This document shows, piece by piece, positions 46,326 to 59,627 of a stretch of DNA of 64,000 nucleotides. Below the pieces are notes generated by a model. The model saw only the letters and a list, made by a program, of their open reading frames with translations. It did not search any database and had not been told where the DNA came from. Source of the stretch: Trichoplax adhaerens (Eukaryota; Placozoa; Uniplacotomia; Trichoplacea; Trichoplacidae); the NCBI RefSeq assembly GCF_000150275.1, contig NW_002060957.1, forward strand, positions 1,197,512-1,261,511. Direction: 5' to 3'. Both the position numbers and the translations under genes were made by a program. Numbering within the stretch: the stretch's first letter is position 1; the number at the start of each line of letters is the position of its first letter.

Positions 46326-49300
46326 TTAAACATCTTCTAATTCTAACATTTTTTCTACGCTTGCTATAAGCTCCCGTTCGGGCTTTTTCCCATTTAATCT
46401 TGCAGCATCACGTCGTACCATTTCAGGTAATAAATCAAAGTAGGAAAAGACAAATGATCGCGTGATGTTGGAAAATTTCTTGATTCCATTATGATCTTTA
46501 TTAATTCCTAATTGCATGAAATGGCGTTGTAATGCTTTAAGCTTTAATTGCATCATTTTCTTTTCTAAATTTCGTCGCTCATTTTCTTCTCGTTCATGAC
46601 GAATTTTATCCAAACGTTCTTTCTCAGCAAGTAGACGCAATCTTTCCTCTTCTTCTTTTCGTTTCAGTTCTAGTATTGCTTGTCGTTCAGCTTCTTCCAT
46701 TAATCGGAGTTTTTCTTCTTCCATGGCTCGTCGTTTTGCTTCGGCTTCTTTAGCTCGACGTAATGCTGCTAACCGTTCTTCTTCTTCTTGTTTTAATTTT
46801 TCGCGTAATTCTGCTTCTCTATTTCTTGCTTCTTCCATTAATCGCTTTTCACGATCTTGTCGTTCCTCTTCTTCACGAATTCGAATATAACGCTCTTCTT
46901 CTTCCTGCTTTAATCGTTCTTCTTGTTCTCGCTTAGCTCTTTCATATTCTTCTTGCTTCCTTCTCATTTCTTCCTCAGCTTTACGCTTTAATACTTCAAT
47001 TCGTTGTGCCTCTTCAGCTTCTCGCTTCTTCATTTCTTGCCTTTCTAATCTTCTCTGTAGAACACGTTGTCTTTTTTCTTCAGCAGCTAATCTTCTCCTT
47101 TCAGCAGCTGACAATTTAACAATGTATTCACCATCGCTTTCTTCATCGGATAACTGACTACTTTTCCTAGGTATTTTGCTTTCTCCACCTTCATCAGCTG
47201 GTAATTCGGGCACCATATCGAGTTCTTCATCTAGTTCATCATCTTCAAGCACTATTTCTTCTGTTTCTTCAGGAATAACTTCTACTTCGGACTCGCTCAC
47301 TAAGCTATGACTCCTTACTTTTGCTTTTTTCTTCGGTTTCTTCTTTAACTTAGATCGTTTATTACCTAATATATCGCTCATGCTGGGTTTGCGAAGAACT
47401 TTACGATCACGTGGTGCTGCAAAAGTCGCTGCTACTTGTTTCTTAGGTGATTTGGCTTTGGCTATCTTTTTCATTTCTTGAGGTAGAAATTGCTTTAAGC
47501 GTGCCATGGATGATTCGATGACTAATCTTTCCTTTTCCCTGGCTGTTAATTTAACCTCAGGGATTGGAATAGCCTCATGAACATGATCAGGGCTTAATAA
47601 CTGATCGACTTCATGAAAGGGATCATCAACATCAGCCTCGATTTCTTCCTCTTGAACTGTCTCATCGTCACCGAAATGGCTCACGTCGGGCTGTAATTCA
47701 ATTTCCGATTGCTGGCTTGGGATAGATATTGCTTTACCTAAAGCTTGATTAGCACTGTTACCTATTGATGCTCTTTCAGCTAGTATAGCTGCTTTACTTG
47801 CATTCTCATCATCGGTAGAATGTTGCCATTCCAATAGATCTTCGCTGATTTTAGTTTTCTCCAAATCAAGATCATCTTTACTATGACGAGTTGCAGCACT
47901 TGGAAGTCGAACTATTTTCTCTGCAGCTAATTCTAGAATAGAAAAATTAAATTATATCACATTTATGATTTACCAACTATCTAAGAGATTATGGTAGGTA
48001 AGAAAACTATTTATTTCTATTTCATTAGCATTTCTAGCATACGGTACCTATTGCAGACAGACTAGAAGATCGAGGAATGCTTCTCTGATTGGCTTCTGCT
48101 AGTTCTTCTACTTGTTCACGTGTGAAAGAATAGGCTTTGGAGGGACTAGAGCGTCTACTTTCTGAATTGAGATCTGCTTCATTTATACCTGTAATTTCTT
48201 CTTCTTCTTGCGTAGAGAGGGCATCATCTTTTACCATTTCAGCTAATCATAAATAGAAGCAATTAAACATTGGCATATGACCTGCTATGAGGCCGTTTAT
48301 CAAAATTTCAATCTGCTCTACAGTAACTTTCTACAAGGCCATGGAAAATACTTGTTCTCTGCTGTATGGGTTGGGTCTTATTTAATGTTCTAATGATATT
48401 ATAAATGTCCATTGATAGATTCAAATGCGAAAATGGGTAGCATAACTTAGCTTATAAAAATAATTTTCAACGCATTTGCTTTCTTACCTGCAATTGCTTG
48501 CAACCGTTGAGTAAATTCTGTTTCTGTAGCGGATACAAACAGCTGATTTTCAGCTAGCTTAGATTCTGTTTCAAAGTTGTCTAAATCTTTATGATTTGCG
48601 ATGCTACCCTTTCCGAATGAGCTAGCACCTCCAATATAAGATCCTATTTCCGCCGCTTTATTAACCCATAAAACGGAGGCAGCTTGTAAATCCGATATAA
48701 TACTCGCTCCAGCATCATCACTAAGTTTATAAAACAAGAAGAAAAAAGGTCAAGATGATAATTGCTTATTAATTTAATAACATTCATTTGAAATAGGATA
48801 CTAATAAATGAATGTCTATCTAGGATGCATCGGTAAACTTACTTATCGAAGACACTTTGGGCAACTCTGGATGCCACACGCCCCAAGACATTAAAAGCGG
48901 ATTTTGTATTCTGAACATGACCAGACTGATCTGGTAGATTAATTAATGATGAGTTTTCCAGGTCATCGCCAGCCCAATTTTGTTGGTGGTCTTCCTCTAA
49001 TTCGACATTTTGGTTAACTAAGATCGGAGGGAGAACACCTTCCGCAGTAGAACCTCTCCTTGGAGTGCGTGATTGCAATGATGAAATAATCACTGCATCA
49101 CTTAATTTATTTTGAACCGATTGCCAATCTTGCATGGACGTGGCTGCACTAGCTCCTCGACTGATAGCTCTAGACAATTTTTTGCTTTGTTCTACTACTG
49201 AATATTAAGAATAGATCCTGATTAATCACGGAAAAATTAGCCGCAACATTCAGCTATCTGCTATGTCTGTAAGTTTTAACGTGCTCATATTGCTAATAGC

Positions 49301-52300
49301 ACCGCTACAAATAATAAATAATGATTTGAAGAAACGACTACCTGAACTGTATTTTACGGTATTACCAATTTTATTATATCAAGACTGAGCAACTATGTAT
49401 GCTAAGAACTTAGATAGTACTTCGTGCAGCATAAGTGCGAAAACATTTATTATAAAGATGTACATAGTTGCACAATTTAATTCTAGGTAAATCTTTGCAA
49501 TGATGGGATGCACTATATACGTATATACTCATATTTACCTGTTGATTGGCTTTCATCCTTCAGTTTCCGCAAGACATCTTGTACGTTGGTAAAATCTTCT
49601 TCAGTATCTAGCCATTCATTCAGGCGAGGTAGATATTTACCATCTTCTAACCTTTGCTGTGCCTTATCATTATACATTGCAGCTATGCTGTCATGACCAC
49701 TATCATGACTAGTAATTGATGCTTTTGCACTAGCTGGTCTTAAAGCTCGGCTATAAGGTGATCTTCCACCTCCATGAACGCTAGCTCGGCTTTCTAAGCG
49801 TGCTTTGAGTAAGGGACTACTTTGTGGAGCACTTTGAGGACGATCATAAACAACTGGTCTTGCTGACATGCCACCTGTTTTAGGCAATCCATCGCTATGG
49901 ATACTAATATTGCTTGAATCATCATCTTCATCAACTTCATCAAATATATCAAAATTGTGTTCAGCACCGAATGTAATACGATTTGGGATAATAATTTTCC
50001 TTTTACCCGATGATACGGAATAGTTATGACCATTAATGGTGCTAGTGCCATCGGTATCTTTGGCAGCATAGTCAGTAGTAATACTATTGCTTGGTTTGTT
50101 AGATCGCTTCCAACCAATTCTAGGATATTCACTTAAATTGGTTGGGTTAATTCCATGCCGTTTTTGATGATAATGCTTATCTTCAAGTAAGGAATGCTTA
50201 ACTCCAGCTTCGATATTATCCTTGTTCTGTACAAGTGTGGGTTGTTTTTTCATTCTGATTCGATTTTCTGGCTCATCTTTAATAATTATGTATTAAAAAA
50301 AGATTAAATACTTAACCAATGCTGACAGATCCTCTTTAGTGATAGAGGAGAGAGTGCAAATGCTACAGTATTGATTTAGCTAGCAACAATGCAAACTTCT
50401 ATCATTTACCTTCCGGATAGGCAGGCCTGCCAGTACGCCATGACTGCAAGCTCTCATCATCTTGTTGGCCACTTAGACTATCAAATTCATTATCGAATAG
50501 CTGCAGACGATTATAACCAATTTGTTGTATTTTCTAAAAAAATAAAAATTATAATTGATCAGATTTAGACTAGAATTAAGTCAGGATGATGTTGTCCTAA
50601 AATTTGGATCAAAGAATTCATGTGTTTTATTACTAATGCTGATAGATACCTTTGGACTTGCTGTCCCCATCGTGGCATGATGTCCTTCTGTTGAATTAAA
50701 AGGCAATGATTGTCCAGGAAAGGATCCATCATCTTGAAATAAGGATTGGATATTAATAACAGCAGGATTATGATTCTCACCATCACTGCTATTCAATGAC
50801 ACATTTAATCGATCGGTATCAAATTGCGTTCCTTCTGAGCTCTCGTAGTTGTATGATTCTACACGTCGAGCATTATTCATCGCATAGGGATATTTGGATT
50901 CTTTACTAGGTAATTGAGCAGTAAACCCTGAATCGATGGATTCACTATCATGACTGCGAGGATGGGGTGGAACTAAAGCAGTGACATCTTGATTAACGGG
51001 GGAATTGGAGCCTCGTGTACTTGCGCTGACAATGGAAACATCTTGATTACCAGATGTTCCTCTAGTTAAATGAGCATGAATAATTAATTTACTGATGAGT
51101 TTTTCCTTGTCCGAGCGATTCAATTGCTGATAAACAATTTTCGGCGGTTGGACTCGTTGTAAAGCAACTTGAAATTCATCTTCGCTATCTTCATCTTCTA
51201 CTTCTTGTTGGGTACGTTGTTTACGTCGACTTGGAGGTGTCGGTTTCCATGGAGATACTATTTCATCGCGACCATCATCGGTGTCGAGAACGCATGCATG
51301 ACTATAAGCAGCTACAGCAGGATCTTCACCACTACTAGCTTTGCTAGCTACCCGTGAATGCCTTAGTCGATTGATTTTAGGTAGTGCTTTAAATTTAGAC
51401 CAAATTTGTTGGCGTATAACATCAATTTCTTGCTGATTATCAACTGCTCCGTAAGACAGATTATGATAAGATAGTCGGTCATGTCGAGCAGCTGATGGTT
51501 TGTCGGTAGGTGTTGCTTTTTTCTGCTGTTCTGGATGGGGAAATTGGGGTTTAAAATGATTCATGGACCAAAAGTTACCATAAACGGGTGGTCTGGGCTT
51601 GGTATTCTTAGCATAATTGCTCCATTTGTGCCTGTTTTCAATATTGTAATTAGGACACCAATTTTCGCTTACCATAGATTGGTTCGGGTCGTAGACATAT
51701 TGATGTTTATAGGGATCTTCATGTTGATGGTAGTGTGAGTGATAGTGACCCTAATCAAAAATAAATAAGCAGTGGATGTATAGGTGAGTTTATCGGTACT
51801 CAACAATTTGTAAAATAGTTCGAAAATAGAGTAGCTATCGGTACTGCTAGTCTAATTATGGAAAAAATTTCATCGCTGGAGTATAGATGATGGCGGATAT
51901 AAAAATAGAATGCTGGTGCATGTGATTAATTCGTATACTGTAGGTTAATTTTATAAATATCGATAGAGATTTTATCGTCATAAATAAATGCAGGCATAAA
52001 GAAGAAATAAATTTGAAACACGGTGCCTTAATTTAGACTAATTCATGAATAAAGCGAATTTTTACTTTTAGGAGACTACTAGATAAGAATTCAACTTTAT
52101 ATTATGACATCCATTCATTTATTTCAGTGATACTAAGTTAAATAAGACTTATGCATTGACAGATAGCTAGCATCATAAGAACTTACTTTTTGCCTTTGCT
52201 TACTAAAATCGAAAATGGAACGTTGCAATTCGCCGGTAGTTTTAATTCCAACGGGTTCAACATCGTGAAATCCGGGGACTCTACGAAATTGACCTTCATA

Positions 52301-55300
52301 ATATCTGGTATGCGGTGGTGGTGGCGAAATATCCGATGAAAATAAATATAGAGCTCCTTTCTTGGTCATAAATGTCTTAGGCAGGTGCATAGATGCCTTC
52401 CTTGCTTTAGTGATTTTTCCTAATGGTCTTGACCTTCGGATACTTTTAGATGGATAAAAGTATGAGTGTGAATCTCGCGGATGTAAGACATCGTCTCGAA
52501 TTTGATCCGTCTGTAAATTGGAAGTATAATTTATTTAATTTGATATATTTATATTAATTGCATTAAATATGTATGAGGGCTTTCGATAGATTAAAAGTAA
52601 TGAGCTAAAGTTTAGTTATCGTGGGATTGTTGAAGAAATTGAGATCTTAGGCCTATTTGAGCTTGACTATATAGGAAAGCATCGTGAAGATTTTTGGCAG
52701 TATAAGATTGACTAAATATAGTTATGATAGTTCAGTCCTCAGTAGAGAAAATTACTGGGCTATAGAAATGAGCAAAAACTAGGTAAGGGAACACGCATCA
52801 TTTACTAGAGTTAAATTCGTTCAAAGTCTGTAGATGACATTCACTTTTCTTGATCTTTTATAGGAAACTTTGGAAAGATCTGGAAAGTGGATAGCTTGAT
52901 TAAAAATTTCGTGATATTGTAGGCATGTTTTGTTATTAGGATGGGAAAGATTAAAACTTAGATAATTCATAATAATATGAGCTTAGAAAGCCATAAATTA
53001 TATAGTTATTCAAGGACATATTCTTATCCCACTTAGCGGTAGCAGTGTGCAAGAGCGTAAAAATTATTATTTAAGGAATATCTTCCCTACGTTAGAATTT
53101 AAGCCATCAGATTGACTGTATTGATCAATTTAAAATTAAGTAAGAAATTTTAAATCTATTGGGGAGAGAATTTTTTTCAAATTCTTAAAAAAAATATACA
53201 ATACCTATTGAACTCTATCACAACTGAAAAGTTATTAATTAAAAGCTCTTCATTTGCTTTATCAACTTACAAATCGAGGATCTTGACGATGAAAATCATT
53301 CCACGATGCATAACCTTGTGATACAGACGAAAACATGCTACCGGATGTCCACAATATAGGAGGAGGCAAATGGGGATATTTTGAAGGTTGTACAATTCGG
53401 CGTCTAGATTTTATGGTTTTAAAAAATGCAATTTAAAAATCAAGAATATTCTAATAAAATCTGGATTTTTCAATAAAAGAAAGCTTTAGTTATCGATATT
53501 ATGAATAGAATAAGATAGTAAATATGATAGCAATATCGTTGATTGAATTTTGGAGCTCAATTGATCTCTGTAGTCCCTTATATTACATAGAAAGGCCATC
53601 ATAAATAGAGTGACTAAGACGTTATTATTTGCAGGCCGTATTATTTTCCATGAAACAAACTGATATCTTGTAACAATATTGCCTTGTTGGAGAGCATACA
53701 TTAAAATTAAACAGCAAGACATGTTGCTATAAAGAGATATGAGAATAGGTTCACTATTGGCTATGCCTATCCCTCCAATTTATATAAAAGTTGTAAAGCA
53801 GAATGAATGTTATTCTAGTCTAGAGCTATTATCAACTGACACTAGAGTTAAATTCAATCAATTTAGATTCAGAATAGCTTTGTTTTACTAGAGATTACGA
53901 AGATTCGATAGTAAATATTTAATAAGAAAGAATTAAGACCAAGGATTGAATTCATAGTGATCACTACTTCATATAGTACAAGAAACAAATTGAGTAATTA
54001 GATTAAGTTATATTGAATATTGAGTTACTTGAAGGAATTAAGAGGTTGATAAATACGTCATTATTATGACTTTTATAGTGAATTTTATCGCATGAAAAGG
54101 TTTAAATGGGCAGGTTAAAATAGATATAGAAGCTATTAATTAAGACAAATAGATACACTGTAATAAAAGGCGTTGTCAAAAAATAGCGATATCACATTAG
54201 GAAAAGCGAGACTAGCTAACTTCTATATACGCTACCGTGAAACTGAAAATATACGGAATGGTGTTACTTAGAGATGTGATATAATTTACATGTATTTAAA
54301 AGAAAGTTTATAAGTTCTATGGAGGTTCTACAATAATCTACAAAGGTACGTGGATGAAGATGAATTACGCCGTTAAACATTAAATTTTATACTTGAAACG
54401 AAACGTCGTCATAAAGCGGTCAAATAAAATTAGACACAAAATTTATGTAACTTTGTAATCGGGACCTAGATCAAGCTGAAAGCAATCTTAAAAGTTTTCA
54501 GTGTCAGTAGATCTAATTCAGCGTCATTCAAATATTTCTTCTAGATGATCAACAACTAAACGTGAATTACGTCACTTCAACTCGATCTTTTAATAGCTAA
54601 AAGCGATCTGAAAATTTATATAGCTTAATATGGATAGAAGTGATGCTGCAAGTGATAAGGAATATCATCTAGATTTTTAGTCTGTAGTTGAAAGCCATCT
54701 TAAAAAGTATAAAACGCAATCCTACGAGTACATACATTATGATAATTATGATCACAAGTAAATGCTCTATCTGCGATCGTCTGGAATATACTGGCTAAAA
54801 TAATTTTTCGGATACCCAATTAAAGTTTAGCAATGATTAGTATCTACTGACTGGCATGAGGAAAATAAATTTCCATACCGTCATTTAAAATCGTCCAACG
54901 ATGGCCATTTTTGCTTACTCGCAGATATTTATATTGGCGTATGTTAATATTATATAGCAAACAACTAATTTAATTCGTAGATTATTATTAGTATGATAAA
55001 AATATGGATTAATCGATAGAATATTTTTGTTAATAGAAATAAAGAGAACTAAAAGGCCAAAAGAAAATTATTGAAAAGCCTTAATGAAATTATTAATGGA
55101 ATAGAAGAAAACAATATAGTAAACAAAAAGGGATTTAACAGCAGGATATTTTCGTTGATGAATTCTAAGCTAAAAAAAGGCATTAGTTGGTAGTACAAAG
55201 ATCAAAACTTTGTAAGATCGAGACAAGTACTACCATTAAAATCTGTTGACGTAGGAATAAACCAACAGAGGTAATATGGAGAAAAAACATAACTGCATGA

Positions 55301-56918
55301 AATATCAATTGGATGTCATTTCATTATCGATATGTTGTCACTGAGATTTCTAAGAACAGTAGCAGTTTTTCGGCTTATATTAGAATAGAAATAATAAATG
55401 GATAAGCTAGCGCAAATATTGGAAATCATTCTTCAATCTGATTAGAATAGGTGATGATCTGTTATTACTTTGATACGATATAGAGTTACTACTAATCTTC
55501 ATCATTGTATTTGAAGGAGGAAGAGATACGGTAGTTAAATTGAAAGAGATGTGATATAGATTGAATTCTGCCGTATACTTTTTATAATCTAGAGTCTGAT
55601 TATGCTACTAAATCAATTAGATAAAATTGATTTTAAACTCTAGCATCTCTATCTCGGACAATAAATTAGTAAGAGTAACATGAGCACGACTATTTCGGGC
55701 TTTTTTGTATGTCATGTTGTGAATTTTGTCAAGTTAGTGCGTCATTATTGCTTGGATTGATTGCTAAACTACTTCAGCAAAAAACTCATTTATTAAAGTC
55801 TGCTATGGCAATATTTTCATCTACTTGTTAGATGGATTTAGGGGCATGGAAATGATTGAAATAATTATCATGGTTATTTTACTAAGAGTAGAACTCAAGA
55901 GGTATTCCAAATGCGCTTACTATAACGAAAATTGAAATAAAGTAGGTATGGAGTATTTAACTGTAATTCTGTTGCGATCGGCAACGTATCGGGGAATTTT
56001 CGGAACTTTATTATGAAAGATCGAAAACAAAGTTTGCGTTATCAATATCATAAAATTGCATGTTTCCCAAAAAAGTTAACGAAAATTGCTGATGGTAAAA
56101 CATTTTAAATGTGAAGGAACCAAAGGCATAAAAGAGGCGAGATCAAATAATTCCGAAAAATTCTTGTTTAAGAATAAGGTTATATGGATCTTATTGCTAC
56201 TGGCAAAGCACTTAGTAGCTAAGAAAATGTTTATCGCTCAACATAGGTAATGAAAAATAGTTCAATGATGACATAATGAGCAAGTTTTGAAAGTATCGTT
56301 TAAAATTATAAGTGTAAATCTGGAGACTTTGAGAAATTCTTTCAAAGCGATTTATAGCTTTGTATTTTGGCGTGCTTTAGGGTTGATTCGGTTGAAATAG
56401 TAGGAAAGAATTGATTAAATTTTAGGAAGAATTACGCACCTAAAGGATGCTTCGCCTGGTGAAATAATGAATATTATCTAATGATAGACGAGTTTTTGAG
56501 ATGTGAGTTTTCTTACTTATTGTAGCTAATCTATATTGTAAATACTATATATTGAATATTGAATACTGTAGGCTTATGATAATTTTATAGTTCCTGGCAA
56601 ATTATTGGAATCTGTAATAATTAGGTTACGGAAAGAAAACTAAAAATATAATTGATCGAAATATGCTTCTTTACAAAGATGTACGGTGAAATGGATGCAA
56701 GTAATTAAGCCGTGATATTAAGAATATTTATAGTTGCTATCAGTTAACATCAGAACTCGAAAATATTTAGTAATAAACTAATGGTGATTATTTTAAATAA
56801 AGTTACGTTCTATTATAAAGTAGAAGTAGCGAAAGAAGGATGATAAATGTATTTACTTTCTACTTAATTTTCTCATAAAATCAGGCAATGGCGGCGGTGA
56901 TGGTAGTGTTCCAGCCAT
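46326..56918 (-). CDS. KIAA2012: KIAA2012-like coiled-coil protein
   Basis: Ten exons on the minus strand join in frame to about 1621 residues, starting MAGTLPSPPPLP. Residues near 130-175 contain LPKTFMTKKGALYLFSSD, which matches the N-terminal LPKTF-x-T-KGAL motif I associate with vertebrate KIAA2012. The middle is long, polar and probably disordered, with a His-rich patch (HYHSHYHQH) and acidic/Ser-rich stretches. The last exon (residues ~1087-1621) has acidic and lysine-rich segments, then about 200 residues at ~1360-1555 of dense Glu/Arg/Lys pattern typical of a coiled coil or single alpha helix. It ends with a compact non-repetitive tail (FVFSYFDLLPEMVRRDAA). The function of the family is poorly known. 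It is longer than the human protein (about 1180 residues). The family call rests mainly on the N-terminal motif and overall layout. Confidence 0.72.
46400..47130 (-). other. Highly charged helix / coiled-coil coding segment
   Basis: The minus strand encodes alternating Glu-rich and Arg/Lys-rich blocks (for example EEEMRRKQEEYERAKREQEE) with few prolines or glycines for about 200 residues. The i to i+4 opposite-charge pattern fits an ER/K single alpha helix as well as a coiled coil. The plus strand is correspondingly rich in TTCTTC and CTTCTTC runs. Confidence 0.85.
53404..56856 (-). other. Long first coding intron of the KIAA2012-like gene
   Basis: This 3.45-kb intron lies between the 62-bp start exon and exon 2. 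It joins phase 2 codons (R-K | R-R-I-V). It is AT-rich. Apart from short open frames without similarity I see no gene on either strand. Confidence 0.7.
56857..56918 (-). other. KIAA2012: Start exon of the KIAA2012-like gene
   Basis: The minus strand reads ATG-GCT-GGA-ACA, then a Pro-rich stretch, ending AGA-AA before GTAAAT. The phase (2) fits the next exon at 53403, which begins A-CGC-CGA. This ATG was chosen because the phases agree and no upstream in-frame exon was seen. The nearby second Met (DFMRKLS) is a less likely alternative. Confidence 0.65.
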
Positions 56919-59627
56919 AGTGTAGGCAATCATCGGATAAATTATAATATTGAATAGCAGTGTATTAAATAGTTTAAGGCAGTCATACAGATTATCGGAA
57001 GTAAGTTGGTAATTAAATTAACGATATTCTTGATGATTGTATGACAGTTATAAAAGATAGTCTATTCAAGATTGGCCAATTTTACTTGACTCGATTAACT
57101 TAAAGAACAAAGTGAATAATTTTTTCCCTCATATTAACAATTTAACTCTTAATTGTTACATTAACAATTTATAACATGAAACAAAGTAAAAATGATTGTC
57201 TTAATAGGTAGAATAGCGATCATTTTCTATTTTATAGTGTTTCAGCCATTAGATAGAAGTATAAACTAGATGATGACATGGAATAGAGCTGTCATCATGC
57301 TCGAATGATCTGGACCATGATGGCCTTCATTGCAGCTGAACAAAGCAGATGGACTGCCATAAAAGTCATGAAAAAAAATGGAATGTGTTGAACTTACCTA
57401 AATAATAATAAGATCGGGTCAATTGATTGTGATCTATTCTGTATAGGAATAATCGAAGCTAGTAATTGCGAATTATTCGATCAATTATCGATCCATTTCT
57501 TTCTTGCGTGTTTTTAAATTGAATCAATTTGGGGAACTATCGCCATTTTAATTTATGTAGTATACTAGTTAGAACAAGAATTTACGTCTGCAAATTATCT
57601 TCAAAGCGTCAATGTTTCTAAACTAGTTACCATGGTAATTAATCAACCATGGTAATGAGATGGTGTCAAGAAACATGGGACCCTAAACGATTACGATTGG
57701 ATACAACTATTTCTATACTATTTAATTTACGCATACATAACGGTCATTAAATAAACAATAGAATACAATAGCCATTAGATCTATCTATTATTTGAAGATC
57801 ATTATCTCAGTTATATTCTTCATTATGATAGTGATCTTATTGTGATATTAAAAGAGTTGCAAGTGATGTAATCATGATCTATATGTAACGCACAATTTCA
57901 TTGGTAGGCTTGATACGTAATTTTTTAAATTGTTTATCCAGTTTCTTTTATGACTGAAGCCTTGTCTGAGTAGATCTTGGCAATTACTATGCTCTATAAT
58001 AATAAAATGCTACTGCCAAAGATTTATATGTGTTACTATAGACTGCGACTAGAACGACAACAATATTTAAGTATTGTCAATGCATTTAAGAGTAACTTTA
58101 GCCAGCGAACTATTGCGCTTTGTACTTACCATAAATGAATGATAATATACATTCAATCAATTTTCTACTGACAGAGTAGGATGTGATGAGTAAATTGGGA
58201 ATTAAAATTTAAGGCTGTTAATGATTTACCAAGATATTCAAATAGATAATTGCATATAACCTTAGCCTCTCGAACTATCATATGCTACATTTACTACTAG
58301 GGTACATTTGTTTTTCCTAGTGATAATGAAATACCCTAGCGATTAAATTATAGATCACAAAGTAATCATAATAGCTAGCATCGTAAAATTGATCCTGGCA
58401 TCGTATACATGAGAGATCGTACAAGTGTTTTCATAGCATATTGCCGCAATTCAGTGAATTTCAGGATTGGGTAATATATTTGCTGAGGTTAAGACTTTAA
58501 ATTATACAGTATATTGAAAGGTTGTTAAACAACTTGGTAAGAAGAATTTACAAGAAAAGCCTTTGCATAATGTATAAACGATTTTCAAAGAAAAGTATTC
58601 TCTATTTCTTTATTATAGGCAGATTAGATCAGATTAAAGTACATTAAGATACGAATATTTTAGAAAAATTTTAAGATATAGTGTATAAGATCAGCTCATT
58701 CGAAGGCTACAACACAGATGCCATTCTTTATTTTGACAGAAGGTGCATTAGTTAAAAAGTCGAGAAATAAAAGAGGTTCTCTATGATTAGAATTTTAATC
58801 AGTAGTCTTATTAGACATAGGCCTATTACCGTTGTAGCAAATAAAAGCACAATTCCTGTACCGTAGTACTTGTACTTGCCCAAAATACAAAATTGCGTAG
58901 CATAAGTTCTAAAATTAAATCTGTGTTTATCTCAGGCTGGCGCACATTGGCATTGCTATAATCTCAAATCAATGATCTTATTAAATAATCATACGATAAA
59001 GTTGTGCAAGGATAATGAAAAATATGTTAAAACTTAACTTGAATCATCACCTAGAGCTATATTCGAAACATATAAACACCAGTTATGCGCATTTTATAGA
59101 TTAATGGCTTTAACAAAAGTATCTGATTTATGGCTTAGAACAAAGCTGATGTATTGCAGTTAAGGTATCTACAACTTGCCGCTGATTACCTGATGATTCG
59201 CCATCAATTAAGGTATGACTGCAAAAATAGATAGAAGATAATCTTAGAAAATTAATAGTTTCAAAGTTTTAAAAGCATCTGTGTTGATAATAAATTATAG
59301 TGACTTACATTATTCGTAAATGGATATCATCATTTATATTGTCAAAAGCTTTAGTACAGCTGAATTGTTCACACTTTTTATTCAAGAATTTCAAAGATTC
59401 TATCTTCAGCGGAGTAGCTAATTTATCAATGTTATCCCAGCGTAATAATTTAGAAATTTCATTACCAAAGCTGCAAATAATTGATACGTATATTTACGCT
59501 CATGTTAATTAAGTAAACATTTGAAACCTGTGACTTCGTACTGTGTGTAAAAGTAATATAGTAGGATGATTCAGATACTAAGAGGTACCAAATAAAAAAT
59601 AAAATTTAAGCGAAAGTACTTTTATAT
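56919..59627. other. Intergenic region upstream of the KIAA2012-like gene
   Basis: About 2.7 kb holds the promoter side of the KIAA2012-like gene and the 3' flank of the zinc-finger/TPR gene, both on minus. A short less AT-rich island at about 57285-57400 is bounded on the minus strand by a consensus-like TTTAG/GTAAGT near 57413. It could relate to a 5' UTR intron, but this is not established. No coding gene is supported. Confidence 0.55.

Larger units (their letters stand above)
46326..56918 (-). other. Exon map of the KIAA2012-like gene
   Basis: In transcription order: 56918-56857 (ATG at 56918), 53403-53271, 52510-52187, 51750-50650, 50533-50410, 50276-49539, 49191-48843, 48720-48488, 48242-48048, 47932-46326 (stop TAA at 46328-46326). 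The total is 4866 nt, exactly 1622 codons. Introns are GT-AG. The acceptor of exon 7 is a triple CAG-TAG-TAG at 49200-49192, so its start may be 49197, 49194 or 49191, all in frame. The 5' UTR was not resolved. Confidence 0.78.

Noticed and set aside
48839-53722. Plus-strand and alternate-frame open frames over the KIAA2012-like exons
   Set aside because: Shadows of coding sequence on the opposite strand; the minus-strand exons have consistent phases summing to a whole number of codons.
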